Below are positions 43,989 through 57,381 of a DNA stretch of 64,000 nucleotides, piece by piece (the first letter of the stretch is position 1; every line of letters starts with the position of its first letter). The DNA comes from Porodaedalea pini (lineage: Eukaryota > Basidiomycota > Agaricomycetes > Hymenochaetales > Hymenochaetaceae). The notes under the pieces were generated by a model, which saw nothing but the letters and a program-made list of their open reading frames with translations, was not told where the DNA came from and did no database searches. A program made the position numbers and the translations under genes. The DNA lies in contig NBAY01000044.1 of NCBI GenBank assembly GCA_002794775.1, forward strand, positions 248,001 to 312,000. The letters run 5' to 3'.

Positions 43989-46780
43989 TCAGGTAAATTG
44001 ACGTACCTCCAGGATCCTATCCTCAATGGTGCCTGGACAATGAAGACGATAAATAAACACAGGTTTCCTCTGCCCATAGCGATGCACACGCCCAAAGCAC
44101 TGCTCCTTTACACGCAATATTCAGAAAGTTAAGATGAGATATTGGATATGTCGAAATCAATCAAGAAGCAAAGAAGAGGCTTTACCTCTACAAAGGGATT
44201 CCACCATGGCTCAATGAGGATTAGGTGATTGCACGACGTTATGTTTAGACCTAGCAGTTGGAAGACGTCAGTCAGTAAAGTGGGTAGGTATTATCCGAAC
44301 GAACCTGTTCCCCCAGCGTCAAGCGTCAAAAGAAGCACTTGAATTGAAGTATCCTTTTCGATTCGATTCAGAATATCCGAACGCGCCGCTTTGCTAAGAG
44401 AACCGTCGACTGTTAAACATGCTAAAAAGTGAGGTGCTGTTTCCGTATCACAAGACGACAACAAACACTGCAGATACTTTACGCCACATTTTTCAAGCAA
44501 ATTTCCGAGTAATTTCAGCGAATCTTTTGATTTTGACTGGGAGTATAAGAAACGGTCAGATGGAAGTTGATGAAAGTTAAGAATAATAAACGAGTGCCGC
44601 AGACTCACAACAATGAGGACCTTTTCTAACGCATCCTCTTCTTCAGCTGAAGCCTGTACACTTTCCAGAATGGCGAATATCTCGCGTATTTTTCCGGACT
44701 CCAGCGCATGAGCTGACAACTGAGAAAAAAGTCTTTTCGAAGCGCTCTCTTTAGGGTATACTTCCGTCTTTTGAGCTTGGGATAGCTTTACTACGCGCTC
44801 GCTCGGTGCGTCAGGGTCTTTTCCTCCAAGGCAGTCATCGCAGAGAACAGGGAGAAGGAGGCTTTCCGCATCGGGAGTATTTAAGCCTGGACGTAGATAT
44901 AAAATTAGAAGCCACAGATACTCACGAAGAGTCATCAAAGAATCCGTCGGCATTGAGCGTCTCCAAATCACTCTGCTCGAGGAACTTCTCTGTCAGTCGA
45001 GAAAAAGCGTCGAGTTCATCGTCATCCCCGGAAGACACCTTCAGCATTCGGCGAGCAACAAATGGGTGGTTACAAACTCCGCAGATGCATCATGTCAGGC
45101 TTCGCGTTCGATTCAATCGTCATTTCAAATGGAGCATACTTACTTTGTCGAAGTCGCGTGAGCTTCGCAAAGGTCTTTCCGGGGTAGTGAATATTTGCAT
45201 AGTGCTCGAAGGCACGTTGAACTGGCGTCATGCAACAGGGCCGCAGCTCATCGGTGCGCATCGGGAGCGTAAGGATAGGTTTCCCATCGACACGCGTATC
45301 CAGCGTGCGGCGCAGCATGTATTTTGCCAAAACGGGCTACAAAAGAGAACAGTGAAATCTGAGTTAGAAAGTCGTTGTGCTCGGCAAAACACTCACGTGT
45401 AGCCACATAAAGGGTCCTATCCACCCATATTGCGCTGGGCTAGCGATAAAGGTCTGGAAGTGCATCCAGTCGCTGAAGACTTCGATGCGAAGAAACGCAA
45501 AAATGGGGTATAGATCATCGATCTTGTTCTAACGAAGGGAAATCTTCAGAGTCGGGATCCAGGCTCAAGAAATTACAGACAGACCTGAGCAGGAGTACCC
45601 GTCAAGCAATGTCCATGAACTTTAGCGAGTGACACACATCCTCTTGATGCCTTCGTTTCTGGGTTCCTTATGATATGCGCTTCATCTGACGACAAATATC
45701 AAACTAACGAGTTCAAAGTCAGATGACGGAGATCGGCTACCTAGTATTACTCTGAACCATTTAACGTGGAACAGAGGAGAGTCGGCGAGGTGTCGAACAG
45801 GCCCGTCAGCATTTTCGAACACAACATGCTCGATCGCAACTTGATCATAGGTCGCGAGCTTTCAAGATTTAATGTTGGACCTGTCCTTATGGAAACAAAG
45901 GGAGGGCATACGACTACGTCAGCGCTGTAAAAAGGTATCGCGTTTCTGCATTTGTTAGGACCGTGATATTGCATGACATCAAGCTCAGGTGCAAATTTGC
46001 GGATCTCTGCGGCCCATTGTTCCATGACACTTAGGGGACATATCACACTTTTAGACGGTTGCCAGCGTGAGGCCAGCAGTACGTCGAGAGATGGGAAATA
46101 CTTACAGCGTAGCCTTGCAGATGCCGAAGTTCGCATCATTACACCTGTTCGTCAATATCACCTGCATGGCTTGGATCGTCTTCCCGAACCTGTGGAAAAT
46201 GATGAGTCTTTAAGTCTTTGTCAAATGCTGCGACAGAAGAATAATGTACCCCATGTGGTCCGCAAGTATCCCTCCGGCTGCAGTTCTTTCCTTCCGATGC
46301 AGGTTCTGCCTTTCGAGATTGAGAAGAAAGGAGACGCCTTGAACCTGGTGCGGCTTGAGAGGCAGTTCAAATGTTTCTTCGTGCTCCAGAGCTTCGGTAT
46401 CAATGCAGAGAGTATTCGATGTATTCTCCAGTTTCAAGCCAAGTTTTCGTTCGTGAATGCCGGAGCATCGCGAACCTGTACCGAACAAGTCTTCATCTTC
46501 CTTCTGAACGACATCCTCCTCTTGCTTTTGATTAAGAATTTTCTCTATGAGATCATTGCTCATAGTCAACGGATTTGAATCAGAGCGTTCCGTCATCTCG
46601 CACTATAGCAAGATATTGTAAGACCGTCAACTATACACGGTCTAAACACATGGGAACGTGACGCACCACAAACCCCGAGTCCGAGTCTCCATCTTCAGAA
46701 GACGCACTGTCATAGGGACCTTGTGCTACATTCAGCGTCAACGCGGCTCCTACCACGGCCAGCGGGTTCGTGAACAGCAT
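43989..46780 (-). CDS. SNF2-family DNA-dependent ATPase, Rad5/Rad16-like
   Basis: A nuclear SNF2 translocase, related by motif order to Rad5/Rad16 proteins that act in DNA repair or chromatin. It reads from 46,780 (MLFTNPLAVVGAAL, then an acidic stretch). Motif I is ILADHM plus GFGKTIQAMQ across an intron. Motif Ia region SVICPLSVMEQWAAEI; DVV-LATYDQ across an intron; motif II DEAHIIRN (DEAH across an intron at about 45,690-45,750); motif III LTGTPAQ. C-terminal lobe: RLRQ-ICNHPFVA, VLLLTLDAGGTG, LNITSCNHLILIEPWWNPFVE and CFGRVHRYGQ (motif VI). Where Rad5 has a RING, only CDDCLGGKD remains, so the RING seems lost. It has no HIRAN domain. The stop at 43,989 comes soon after RILE, making the C-terminus short; a further exon is possible. 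The start was chosen because a TGA lies in frame just upstream. Confidence 0.82.
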
Positions 46781-49034
46781 TATAGGTCTTCCGGCTTTGC
46801 TGTTGACTCTTCAAGTTCAGTTCTTCCAGTAATAGCGGGTAAGGAGTGGAAGCAGATTCTAACAAAAGTGGCAAGGCCATCGAGTCCCATGTCTGGGCAC
46901 AAAGTACGTGGCTCTGCCTGATTTGATAATGTCAAGTCGTGTCTCTTTGTGGTGGCCATATCGCGCGCAAACGTAACAAACGGACAAATGGCGACGTGCC
47001 GTTTCTCAAAGCACGTGATCGCAACGCGTCGCGTTGACTTACGTTATCTATCAGGTAAGTCCTCCGTGGGACCAGGAGACAAATGCCTCGGATATGAGAG
47101 ACATCCTGAGTATAAAACTGGTCGAAAGCAACGGTTGTAAAGATAAGAGTCGTCAAGCTTCAGTGGGAACAGGAGAGGGGTATATCTCTAAATCGGATTT
47201 GGGACCAGGTTGAATGGTTGATGAGTAGCAGCATACTGAAATAATTTTGGATCGAACGAGAGCAAGGATACAGAAGCCCAGAGCAGAAGAATCTGTTCTT
47301 GTACTTTCCACCTGTTGGAAATGAGTGATAAGACACGATCGTCTGAAGCAATGTCCAGGAGAAAGTCATGCGGGCCAGAGACAGCGAAAATAGACGCGAA
47401 CGTGCAACATAATGCCGCCTCCGAAATTCCGCTCAAACATCGTTAGAAGGTGAGAATAGTTCGCTGAAATGAAATCTTGGCTTCTAAAGTCTGATAACGA
47501 GGGAATATGCACGCATGAGAGATATCCAGGGGCCCGGGAGAGTATGAGCCGACCGAACGAACCGGGCGGGAGAAGAGGGATGCGGGAAGTAGGAAGCAAG
47601 GTGAGGGCGGCAACGTGCCGACATGCTGCTGTGACGATGGGCACTGCCGAATTCCTTCGAAATCTGCGTGCGGCTCCGCTAATTTACTTCGTTTTCAACG
47701 CGAAGAATAGGCAGGCTTGGAATCTAGATTGGTGATGTAATTGGGTCGCCTGTGGTCACGTCAAGAACATCAGGCTACATGCTTGATAAAGATTGACTGT
47801 TGATAGCCCACCGGAAAAAAAAGGTAATAGCTGCATCGCGAGAGCCTTTGATTCTGGGACAGAAGTGAAGTTCAAGGTACTGAAAGAGCACTTGCAGAGA
47901 TCGAGAGTATGTTGGTATGATAAAGATGGCAAAGTCTTGAACCACTCGACTAGCAGCAAGTAACGGAGACGGAGCGGAACGCACACGTAAAGATAAGTTG
48001 GGAAAGAGTAAGCAAACGAGGGCGGGAAGACCGGTTTGAAAGAGCAGTACGGCACGAATGGGCGCGCCTCGCGATTCGTAAAAGGTTACCTCAAGGCCGG
48101 GTCAGACCTGAGCTAAGCCTGAGCAGCCTAAGCACGATAAGACATGGATAAAATGCGAGCTCTCGGCATCAGAGTCCAGGAGCAACTGTGATAGACCAGG
48201 GTTCTTACAATGTTCTGTGAGTCAGCGCAACGATAGGCTGGGAAACAGCGAAAGGGTAGAAAAAGAAGAGAAGTCGCGTACGCCTCTGGGAGAGTTAGTC
48301 TGATGAGAGAGTCACGATGACACAGTCAGAGCAAGGGAGGACCAGACAAGCCGCTACCTGCGCAGCGATGCCGAAGATCTTCGGAAGGCTTAAATGAAAC
48401 GTAGAGAAGAAAGCCAGCCAAGTAAGATTGGAGATTTTTAGAGATTTCAAGTTATCTTTGTCTCGTCGGAAGTATAATGAATATCTCGAGATTCGACCAT
48501 AGTGGGAGACACGTGTGTATCGGTAAAGCGACCGTACGCGTGTGCAGGGAAGTCAAGAAGGGACTGTGTGGGACTACAGTCCTGAGCGAGAGAGCTGTAA
48601 AGGGGTAATGCGGAAGTCGCTGCTGTGAACGCACGTGCATCACTGAAGTTGCGTCTGCATCTGCAGAAGATGATTGATAGCAGGCAAGGTCAAGAATTGT
48701 GGAATTCACGATCACGTCGGATTTTCTAGAACGAGTCTTCGCCCGCAAAACCGTATCCTTATCAGAGTGTTCTGTCCAAAGTATTCTCCCGTTCGGGGTT
48801 ATTTTGATTTTTAGAACACTCAAATTGGGAATAAATAGACTTCCAAATTTGGGGCATAAACGTTAATCTGGCCACGTGAAATATATCATCTTCATGATCA
48901 CCGAAACTCGTCCAAATCCGCCTTCCCCCTCCTCACCTCCTCACTGTCACTCTCCACGCCGCTGACGTCGACGAGCTCGACGTCAATCCCGACCTTGTCG
49001 TGGGCGCCTTCCGCTCGTCACCGTCGCTGTCGAC
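46781..49034. other. Long intergenic stretch; one coding-like segment
   Basis: Between the helicase start and the Kelch-BTB start. The only protein-like stretch is minus-strand 47,188-47,436 (EAALCCTFASIFAVSG, FLLDIASDDRVLSLISNRW, ILLLWASVSLLSF), which has helical-repeat character but no identifiable family, clear start or neighbours. The rest shows nothing. Promoters of both flanking, divergent genes should lie here. Confidence 0.3.
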
Positions 49035-52000
49035 GTGCCCATCTCTTCATTCCTTTCAACGCAGGCAACCATCACGCAGCCCACCATGCACTCCGTCTCC
49101 GATCTCACAACTTCATCGCGCAAGACGTCGGGTACCGTCCCACCAAAGCTCGTCGGCGCGTCCACAACCATCGTCGGTGACAAGATGTACCTCTTTGGCG
49201 GCCGACTGGTTGCAGAACGTCGCATGGTCTCCGACCTGTATGTGTTTGATCTTGAGACGTTCGTTTGGACCAAGGTTCCGCCATATGCTGGCGACGATAT
49301 CCCCGGAGCGCGATATTTTCATAGCGCTGACTCATGTGAGCTCATACTTTCTTTTTGGGGATCTGGTATGCGTGGGCGCTCGGGTGGGACGCGCAACAGC
49401 GCTTAGCGCGCACCTTTAGCTCGCGGTGATCGCAAGTATGCGACGCGTGCCAAGGACGAGTGAAATCGCGCACATAGTGGACTGTGATGCTGAGCACGAT
49501 TTCTGTGACTTCAGTACTGTTGTGAGAGTGCGCGCTGTGTCGCGACTGCGCGTCCCGTGAATCAGGCACATTTAGTGCGCCGCATGGACCTGGCGGATAT
49601 TATTTCCGGAGACGCGGGAAAGGTCTCGTCAATGCCATGGTTTGAAGTCAGACGCGCATGAGAGGCGACAGAGCTATAGCAAGGACTGCCGACGATTCCC
49701 GACGTTGATAGGTTGCATGGAAGACCGCGTGATGTGCTAGTGTAGCACGCCAGCGCTCCCGCGTGCATGCTTTCCGAAGGATCTGAAGCTGTATCAAATT
49801 TATTTACTGACACCGTGCTTATCGTAGGGCAAAACTATCTTATAATCTTCGGTGGAATGGGCCACAAGCCAGACGCTGCATCGACCGATGACCTCGTCGT
49901 CCTTAACGACGTCCGTTTCCTCGACATCTCGACCTTCCGATGGCTTCCTGCCGAGCCACACAGCCCCGCAACAGATGGTGCCGTTGACCCCATCGACCCC
50001 GTCACTACCACAAACGACAGCAGGAACGACTTCGTTCCTCGCGCGCGTTATGCGCACCTCAGTGCAGTGAGCGGAGCCCGGCTGTACATCGTTGGCGGAC
50101 AAGACCTGCAGAATGCATGGCTCGATGACGTATGCGTGTACGACCTACGCGCGCACCGTTGGGCTGCGCGCCGGCCATATCCACGTCATGCAGGCACGTA
50201 CCGCTCGGTCGCTGTCGCTGCGCAGCTGCGCGTGAGAGATCCTTCGCGGGAAGCCGCAGAGGATCGTACTGCGCATAATTCGGGTTCCAGTATTGGTCCG
50301 CCTGGCGGCCGGTTCAACGTGGACCGGCGTCCACGGAGTGGGAAGGGTGAGTATACCCCTTCGGAGAACCTCGTACATCTACCATATTCGACGGAGCCCA
50401 CGGATGACTTCCCAAATGAAATCCTCTTATACAGCAATTACAATGTGAGTTGTACAATAATACCTTTGATCTTTGCTAATATTTTGACAGTTCACGGATG
50501 TCAAACGCGAACTTGAGGTGTTCACGCCGAAAGCGGGTCCCGGGGGCGATTTTGATATGAGCGACCGCTCTGCGGCGATGACGGGGACGGTACTCCCACC
50601 CGGCCTGCGCTTTCCGACTGGCGCGATCTGCGGCAACCACCTCATCTTCGCGGGAACGTACCTAGCACACTCTTATCAGTCGTACTCAATATGGGCGCTC
50701 GACTTGACAACGATGTCTTGGTCGCGGCTTGACCCAGGAGCGGCCCTCTCTACGGGCTCATGGTTTCGAGCCGCCCTATGGAATTCACCAGCGAAGGGAA
50801 CGAGCAGCCTCCTTATCTTCGGCAACAGACAAGGTTCGCTCGTAGAAGATTACAACCGCCGTCTGCTCGCATGGGACGATGTCGCCGTTCTTGACCTCGA
50901 AGCGTTTGGCATCTACCAACCACCGCCACGACAGCTCGACGAACGTGCGCAAGAGCTCGGTCTCGCCGCGCTCGAAGAAGGTCTATTTACGGACTTCGAA
51001 CTTGTCTGCGACGACGGCCGGCGCATTCCGTGCTCGCGGCGTTTGCTCGAATCGCGCTGGCCTTGGTTCCGCGACCAGCGTCGTTTGCTGCGCGATGCGG
51101 CTACACGCACCATCTCCGCGTCTCAGGATCTCTCTACGAGTGCCGCCAGTGCGCCTCCACTCCCGCCAGACGGCGAACTCATCCCCGCGCCGGTTCCATT
51201 AGCTGTAGGCCAGTCTTCCGATGCACGGCCAGATCCTCGTATGACGCCGCGCGCGTTGCTGCTGGGGGAGCCATATGCAGTCGCACTGGCGTTGCTACAG
51301 TATTTGTATACGCAAGCCTTGCTGACGCCCCTGCAGCATGCGCCTGCAGTGCTCAGCCAGTTACTCTTGCTCGGCGCTGCATATAACCTGCAGCATCTGC
51401 AGCGTCTTGTGCGTCATGCGATGCACCGTGCACTTGCTCCTGCGACGAGCGTCGGCGTGTATGAGGTCGCGACGCTTTGTGGTTGCCAGAGTTTGCAGAT
51501 TCGGTGAGCGCTTACTTTATTTCAAGCTTTCGAAGGCGCTAACTTTGTGCTTAGGGCGCTTAAAGCTGTCATGGCTTCAAGTAGACGTAACACGGGTCGA
51601 ACACGTGGGAATTCGAGTGCTGGTGGAGGCGGCGGCGCGCCTCCTCCACGCGGTGGGGGAGGTGGAGGGGCTAGCGACCGTGATCGTAGCAACTCTGACC
51701 GCGACGCGCAAGGGTCAAGCGCGCGAGCACGAGGCATGTCTGACATTCGCGGGCTCGGGTTCACGCCATACTCTGGCTCTGGTGGAGGGGCGGGTAGGGA
51801 GTCAGATATTGGAAAAGCGGGCTTGGGCACGGACATACGCACGAATGGTACACAAGCAATGCTCATGTCTCCTCTGCGAAATTTTTAGTTAACTAATGGA
51901 TTTCTGCTTTTTTTTTCTACTCTGCGTGCTTTAGGTGTGGGTTCAAGGCGCGGTGCGAATAGCGAGGCCATGTGGCCTGAGGATGTGGCTTCCGATGCTG

Positions 52001-53766
52001 ACGCTGATGCGGACCTTGATGGCGAAGATGAACTGAGTGGGAGAGAAACCGAGGATAGCGAGGACCGCGCAGACTCTGCCACACCGACTGCGGTGTCGGC
52101 ACCGATGTCTCGGCGCTTGCGCATCAAGCACTCAGTGAATTTGAGCATGGATAGCATCTACATGGCGCTCCAAGCTGCAGACGGTGATAATAACAGCGAT
52201 GCTGAATACGCACCTGATAGCTCTATTGATCCACATCTTCCGCCTCTCACGATTCCGGCTTCAGTGCCGTTACCACTTTCACCGCGCATGCCTCCACCAA
52301 CGTCACCTTCGGTTCTGAGCCCAGTACCGAGGTCACCACAGCTAGATCTGGATGATGAGCTGAGGCGGGAAGCTGAGAGAGAACAGGAGAAGGAGAAACT
52401 TGGGCTGGGGGTGGAGACTGCGAGTTTGAGCTCGGGGCTTTCTCCTGTTCGCCGCCGCGCATACACTACTCTCGCAGACCTTGCAATCCCAACATTCCCG
52501 CTGCCACCGCCTTCTCCTTCTGCAATCTCTTTCCAATCATCCGTTGGTGCTTCTCCACGCTCCAGCCTGCTCGTCACGACCGCCTCTATGTATGCATCAA
52601 ACTCGACTCCGACTCCGACAAGTGCAGGCGGGGCAACACCTGTTTTGCCATTTACTCCAAAGCTCGGCATCGTGCGACAGAATTCGTTAATGGCAGACGA
52701 CTCTGACTGGGCGGGAGGAAGCAGCAGTAGCCGGAGTGCGCGCCCTTCGCCACTGACGCCTGACTCACCACCTCTACCTACACCTGGCGGAGAGTATGAT
52801 GCATCTAATCGCGCATCTCTCAATTCACTTGGGACTGGACCCTTCGCTCTGGATGCTATCAACGAGGCGGAAGGAATGTATGAGGTGACTCTAGGCGTGC
52901 AGGGCAACAAAAATAAGTTCCAGCCGTCATCGCCTCCTCCGCTGTCTCCGTCAGCTCATTCATTGAAGAATGCGGCGTCGCATGATAGCCATATGAGTAG
53001 CAGTACGAGTCACAGTACCACGAGCGCGAGCAGTACTGCCTATGGACAGACGAACGGACAGAGGCAGAGTAATGGGCGTACGAATGGTCACACGAATGGG
53101 TACGGACACGTGCAGTTTGTTGACATCGTGGAGCCAGATTCAGATGGGCGGACGGGGTGGGCAGATCTACGCGCATCGCGCTCTGGAATTATGATCAGCG
53201 AGCCAAAGACGCCACATCGCCATTCAGCCGTGCTCGCCTCGACACCTCCGGTAGTGTCGGGCCAGCCACCACCCTCGCCTAATGCCTCGACTTTCGCGGC
53301 GAGTATCAGATCTGGATTTTCGATTACATCGAACGAAAAACGTTCGAGTAGCACCCCGGGCTCGGGCTTCCTCTCGAAGGCGCGCATCAAGACGAAGAAG
53401 CACCCGCCGTCGCCGTCCAAAGTTTCGCCTCTCTCGGCCACCTTCGACGGGACGGCGTCGTTTCCCGGAAATGCATCGATCAATGGCTCTGTAGATGGGG
53501 CCGGGAGTGTAGCATCGGGCTGGGCAGATTCGCGCGATATAAAGAAGGCGGCAAAGGTGGAGGAGAAGCGGCGCAAGAAGGCAGAAGAGAAGGCGCGGCT
53601 GGAGGCACTTGCTGCGCAGTTCAGCCAAGGACGTGCCAAGAGCCGGGATGGCGTGAGTGTCGTGTCGACGGGCTCAAGCGAGCGGCGGCGCGCGGCGAAC
53701 GAGTGGGTTGAGGACAGTGCGGGTATGTATGGAGGCGGCAGTGTCATGGTGTGGGGAGGCTTGTAA
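49035..53766 (+). CDS. Kelch-BTB protein, Ral2/Mds3-like
   Basis: A large regulatory protein with an N-terminal Kelch beta-propeller, a BTB domain and a long disordered tail, the layout of fungal Ral2 and Mds3/Pmd1, which act around Ras and nutrient signalling. Five exons join in frame to 1351 residues: 49,035-49,335, 49,828-50,444, 50,491-51,503, 51,555-51,847, 51,935-53,766. Kelch signs: KMYLFGGRLV, SDLYVFDLETFVWTKV, YLIIFGGMGH, YIVGGQDLQN, VCVYDLRAHRWAA, HLIFAGTYL. The BTB begins near residue 470 (LFTDFELVCDDGRRIPCSRRLLE), has a Ser/Pro insertion and resumes with ALALLQYLYT and LLLLGAAYNLQHLQRLVRHAM. A Gly-rich and Ser-rich tail ends in a Lys/Arg/Glu helix (KKAAKVEEKRRKKAEEKARLE). Intron 1 is 492 nt, far longer than the others. 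Met18 (49,086) is an alternative start. Confidence 0.85.
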
Positions 53767-54493
53767 GCCCCAGCGGTCGACACAGACCCCAGCATATCTA
53801 CTCTTTCATTCTAGAAGCTGTATGATCAACTTGAGATGTCGTTCTTGTATCTCTTTTTTCTTCTTGTTGCTTTCCCCCTGTCTTCTTGAGTGCGTTAGGC
53901 CATTGTAGACTTGTCTTACCCCGATACTCATTTTGCTCTTCGATGTTGTTCTAACTGTTTTGCCTAACCGCCTCTATCGACCAGAGGCTACTAAGCTGAC
54001 TCTAATGTATATCCATGTTGTTCTTATCACTCCTTTGTTTATTCATCTTTTTGGAACTGTCTCGCTCACTTCCATCTACCTTCTTAACCTTATTCTTCTT
54101 CCTCTCCTTTCTTCTGATCGTTCCCCTTCAGTCGGCCTCGACATTCTTCTCTGATTCCTCTGCCCTAATGATCCCAATGCCTTCTCTACACTGATTCGAA
54201 ACTAGATATACAGTATATCTAGATCTTTCTGAGTTTCTTCACTTTCTTTTCCTTTCTTGTCTCTGTCTATTAATGAAATGAAAATGGTCTACAACATGTA
54301 CGCTATGTATTTATACTTCCTCATTCCTCTTTCTTTCGTCGATACCAATACATATCATAGTTGCAGCCAAAACCCAGCGATCACAATACTGCCAAAGAAC
54401 TCAGAAAGAGACGCGCTCCAATCACGTGGATGTAGTTTACTTGAATCTCCTATCGACCCGTATTAACTTAATTAAGACCGCCGCTCGACAGCA
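53767..54493. other. Intergenic
   Basis: T-rich 3' flank of the Kelch-BTB gene followed by the MON1 upstream region. Short frames only. Confidence 0.45.
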
Positions 54494-56842
54494 ATGCTGC
54501 CGGAATCGTCAAAGCCAGCAACGTACCGCCTTCATTCACGAACCCCATCAAGCTCTCGTCCTGCTACGCGGTCATCCTCACCCACGTCCTCGGGTCGTTC
54601 ACGTTCCCCGTTTCCACCTACTCTGCGCCCGGCAGCATCCTTTTCATCAGTACGCAGACCAGCGTCACCTTCTGCTACCACTGGCGGTCCGCAACGATTA
54701 ACTGCGACGGCCGTCCCTGCACGGATGCACCTCACCGCGCAGGACGTGGGCATAGCCAGCTCGACTAGCTCAGTCGTGGGCGTGAGCACGAGCGTCGTCA
54801 GTGCTGAGGACGCCTTGATGAAGGAGAGTGGAACGGAGACAGAGACGGAAGCAGAAAGTGAGACGGAGACGGAGGGAGTGGATGATAATGATACGACTGC
54901 AACGACCTCTGTAATTGCAGAAGGCCATATTGAAGATCCTGTCGGGGATGAAGAGGCGCGTCGGTCACTCCGCGAGCAGTTGAAGCGCACGCTCACTCAA
55001 CGACAAGAAGCGAGCAACGATGCAGACCCTTCCCCGCTATCACCAGAAACAAGGGTCCCAGACGATGAATTGGATGTCTCCATAGTCGGTGAGTGGCCTG
55101 AGACCCACTCTACTCACATTTAAATGTATTTATTATGGACATCAGAATCCGCACCTCCACGACAATACTTTGTTCTGACAGACGCGGGCAAACCCGTCTT
55201 CGTGTCAGAAGGATCGCCTTTGGCTGCCGATTCGGACGCGCTCGCATCGACGATAGGACTTATGCAGGCACTCATCTCTGTTTTCCTCGATGACGGAGAT
55301 AAGTTACGTTGCATTAACGCCGGTCGAACACGCATCAGCTTTCTTCTCCGGAGTCCACTCTATCTTGCCTGCGTGTCGAACTGGGGTGAGCCTGAGAGTG
55401 TGGTGCGTTGACATCAAGTCATCTTAGAAATACCGATTGAGACTGATAGCTAATTTACACGTCTGCCCAGGAAGACACGCTCGCATTTGGAGTATCTCCA
55501 TTTGCAAATACTCAGCGTCGTGTCCGGCGCACAGCTCCGGAAGATATTTGAGCGACGCACGAACTTCGACCTACGAAGGCTACTGAGCGGTGCGGAGACG
55601 TTTCTGCACTCGCTGTTAGTGCGGATGCAATCGGATTTGGCTATGAGCACATCGTCTTTGCTTTGCTTGGCGATGGACCCCAATCTACGGCGAAAAGTGG
55701 GTGAGGCACTCATTCCGACAAAGATGAAGGTGAAGGATAACCTCAAGTAAATTTTTATTTCTACTGAAGCAAGACTCATAAACTTAAAGGACATACTCTA
55801 TGTCATGCTCATCGCTCGGGGCCGTGTTGTTACGCTGGTCCGACCGAAGAAGCATTCCGTACATCCTGCAGGTACGCAACGTACTTGAGACTACGCTGTT
55901 GCAGGATTAATTTACTTTCAGATCTCCACATTCTCCTCAACACTATCCACGCACCTGCTATCGCCGAGTCACCTGCATCCTGGCTACCTATTTGCCTTCC
56001 CAAATTCAACCCTTCTGGCTTCCTACACGCATATGTCTCCTTCCCACAGTTGAGCGAACCTACTGCTTCAAGTCAACCTAAACCTCAAGATGCAGCAAGT
56101 GCGCCCTCCACACCTATTACACCAGAAAAATTATCTCGGCCAATCGGGCTTGGGCTTGTTTGCGTGAGCGGAGGTGGTGGTGGCGAATTTGAGACCATTC
56201 GGACGTGGTGTGAAGGCGTAATGAAGGTACGCTGCCTTTCCCTTTTTTCGATTTCGTCCAGCCTGAATGAACGTTGTGTCAGAACCTTGAAACTTCTGGC
56301 ACACTCGGTACGCTTGAGCGTGCTATTCGGCGAGGGCATTCAGAGTACGACACGGCCGCGCTTGGAGTGCAAGGCCTGCGACATTTCGTATACAAGAGCC
56401 GTGCACACGTGCAGGTGACGCATCCGGAGTGGGGGGAGGATTATACGGATCCCGAGGCTCGACGGCGGTGCGTGTTATGCAATACCAAAAGACGCGAAAG
56501 GGTGAAGGCTAATCTAACTTTGCAGACTGATCACGCTGTATCAAACGTTGCACGACGGAATCCATGGAAAGTCTGGCCAAAAGGAGTTACTTAAGCTGCA
56601 GTATATCCGGACAAAACGGGAGAGCGTCATGGGCTGGGTGAGCTTTTTACTTCATCCTGCTCCTTTCCTTGGATCTACAAAGGACTGATTAGGATGAACA
56701 GATCACACAGCCGTTCGAGCTGTATATCGCCGCGTCGCCTGAGCTGTCCAAAGCAGATATTGTGGGTGCCGCGAACGCTGTCGTGCGATGGGTGAAGCGA
56801 GAAGAGGCGCGGCTATTTTTGCGTGACGCACCTGTCTTCTAA
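54494..56842 (+). CDS. MON1: MON1, subunit of the Mon1-Ccz1 Rab7 exchange factor
   Basis: Mon1 with Ccz1 activates Rab7/Ypt7 on late endosomes, vacuoles and autophagosomes. Eight exons join in frame to 643 residues: 54,494-55,088, 55,146-55,402, 55,475-55,729, 55,790-55,871, 55,922-56,226, 56,283-56,467, 56,526-56,637 and 56,702-56,842. The N-terminal 200 residues are Ser/Thr/Glu-rich and disordered (ETETEAESETETEG). The first longin domain begins PPRQYFVLTDAGKPVFVSEG and includes GLMQALISVF and HLEYLHLQILSVVSGAQL. The second includes DILYVMLIARGRVVTLVRPKKHSVHPADLHIL. The C-terminus ends ELYIAASPELSKADIV and WVKREEARLFL. All are Mon1 hallmarks. One acceptor (GGAAG at 55,474) is less usual but restores family sequence. 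Confidence 0.93.
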
Positions 56843-57381
56843 CTTTTCAGTTGCCATGTTCACCTCCCCTTTCGATTGTTTTTTTTTGTGCATAAACGTG
56901 TTGTGCTGATCAATATTATACCTGGACGTTGGGACTACGCTCCAGATAATATACCAGGGAGGTCTGAATGCCTTTCTATCGTGCTTGCCGGTGATTGCCA
57001 GCAAGTCAACTTTACCGGTCTGGAACAAAAATAGTTGGCTGCCGGCAGCACGAGATCGTCCGCGGCCATTCCAGAACCAGCTAAACAATCTACCGGGTAG
57101 ACGCTAACGGCTGAGGCCAGTCGTGTGCATGCGGCTGTCTCTTTTGATCTCAAAGTCTCCGCGGCATCGGGTGGAACGTTCATCACCGGGCGGCGAATGG
57201 CAATGAGCGGCTTCTCATGATCTCCTTTGCTGATTTTCTAATCTTTTTTTCTCTGCCGTGTTTGTGATCAAGAAGCAACCGTGGGTTGTGCTCTGACCGT
57301 GCGGCGTGGAATGACCGACGTCCGTCCTATGGCGGTCTTCACATACCCCCTTCATCCTTACTTTCTCCTCTTTCGTGAAAT
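56843..57381. other. Intergenic between MON1 and the GH16 gene
   Basis: 3' flank of MON1 and upstream region of the next gene; no coding sequence is supported. Confidence 0.5.

Noticed and set aside
47756..48055. Hydrophobic 99-codon minus-strand frame
   Set aside because: No family likeness, no start context and no splice-linked neighbours; probably chance.
52158..53795. Long minus-strand frames of 250 and 235 codons
   Set aside because: They lie opposite the low-complexity Ser/Pro-rich tail of the Kelch-BTB gene, whose plus-strand frame joins cleanly with recognised Kelch and BTB exons.
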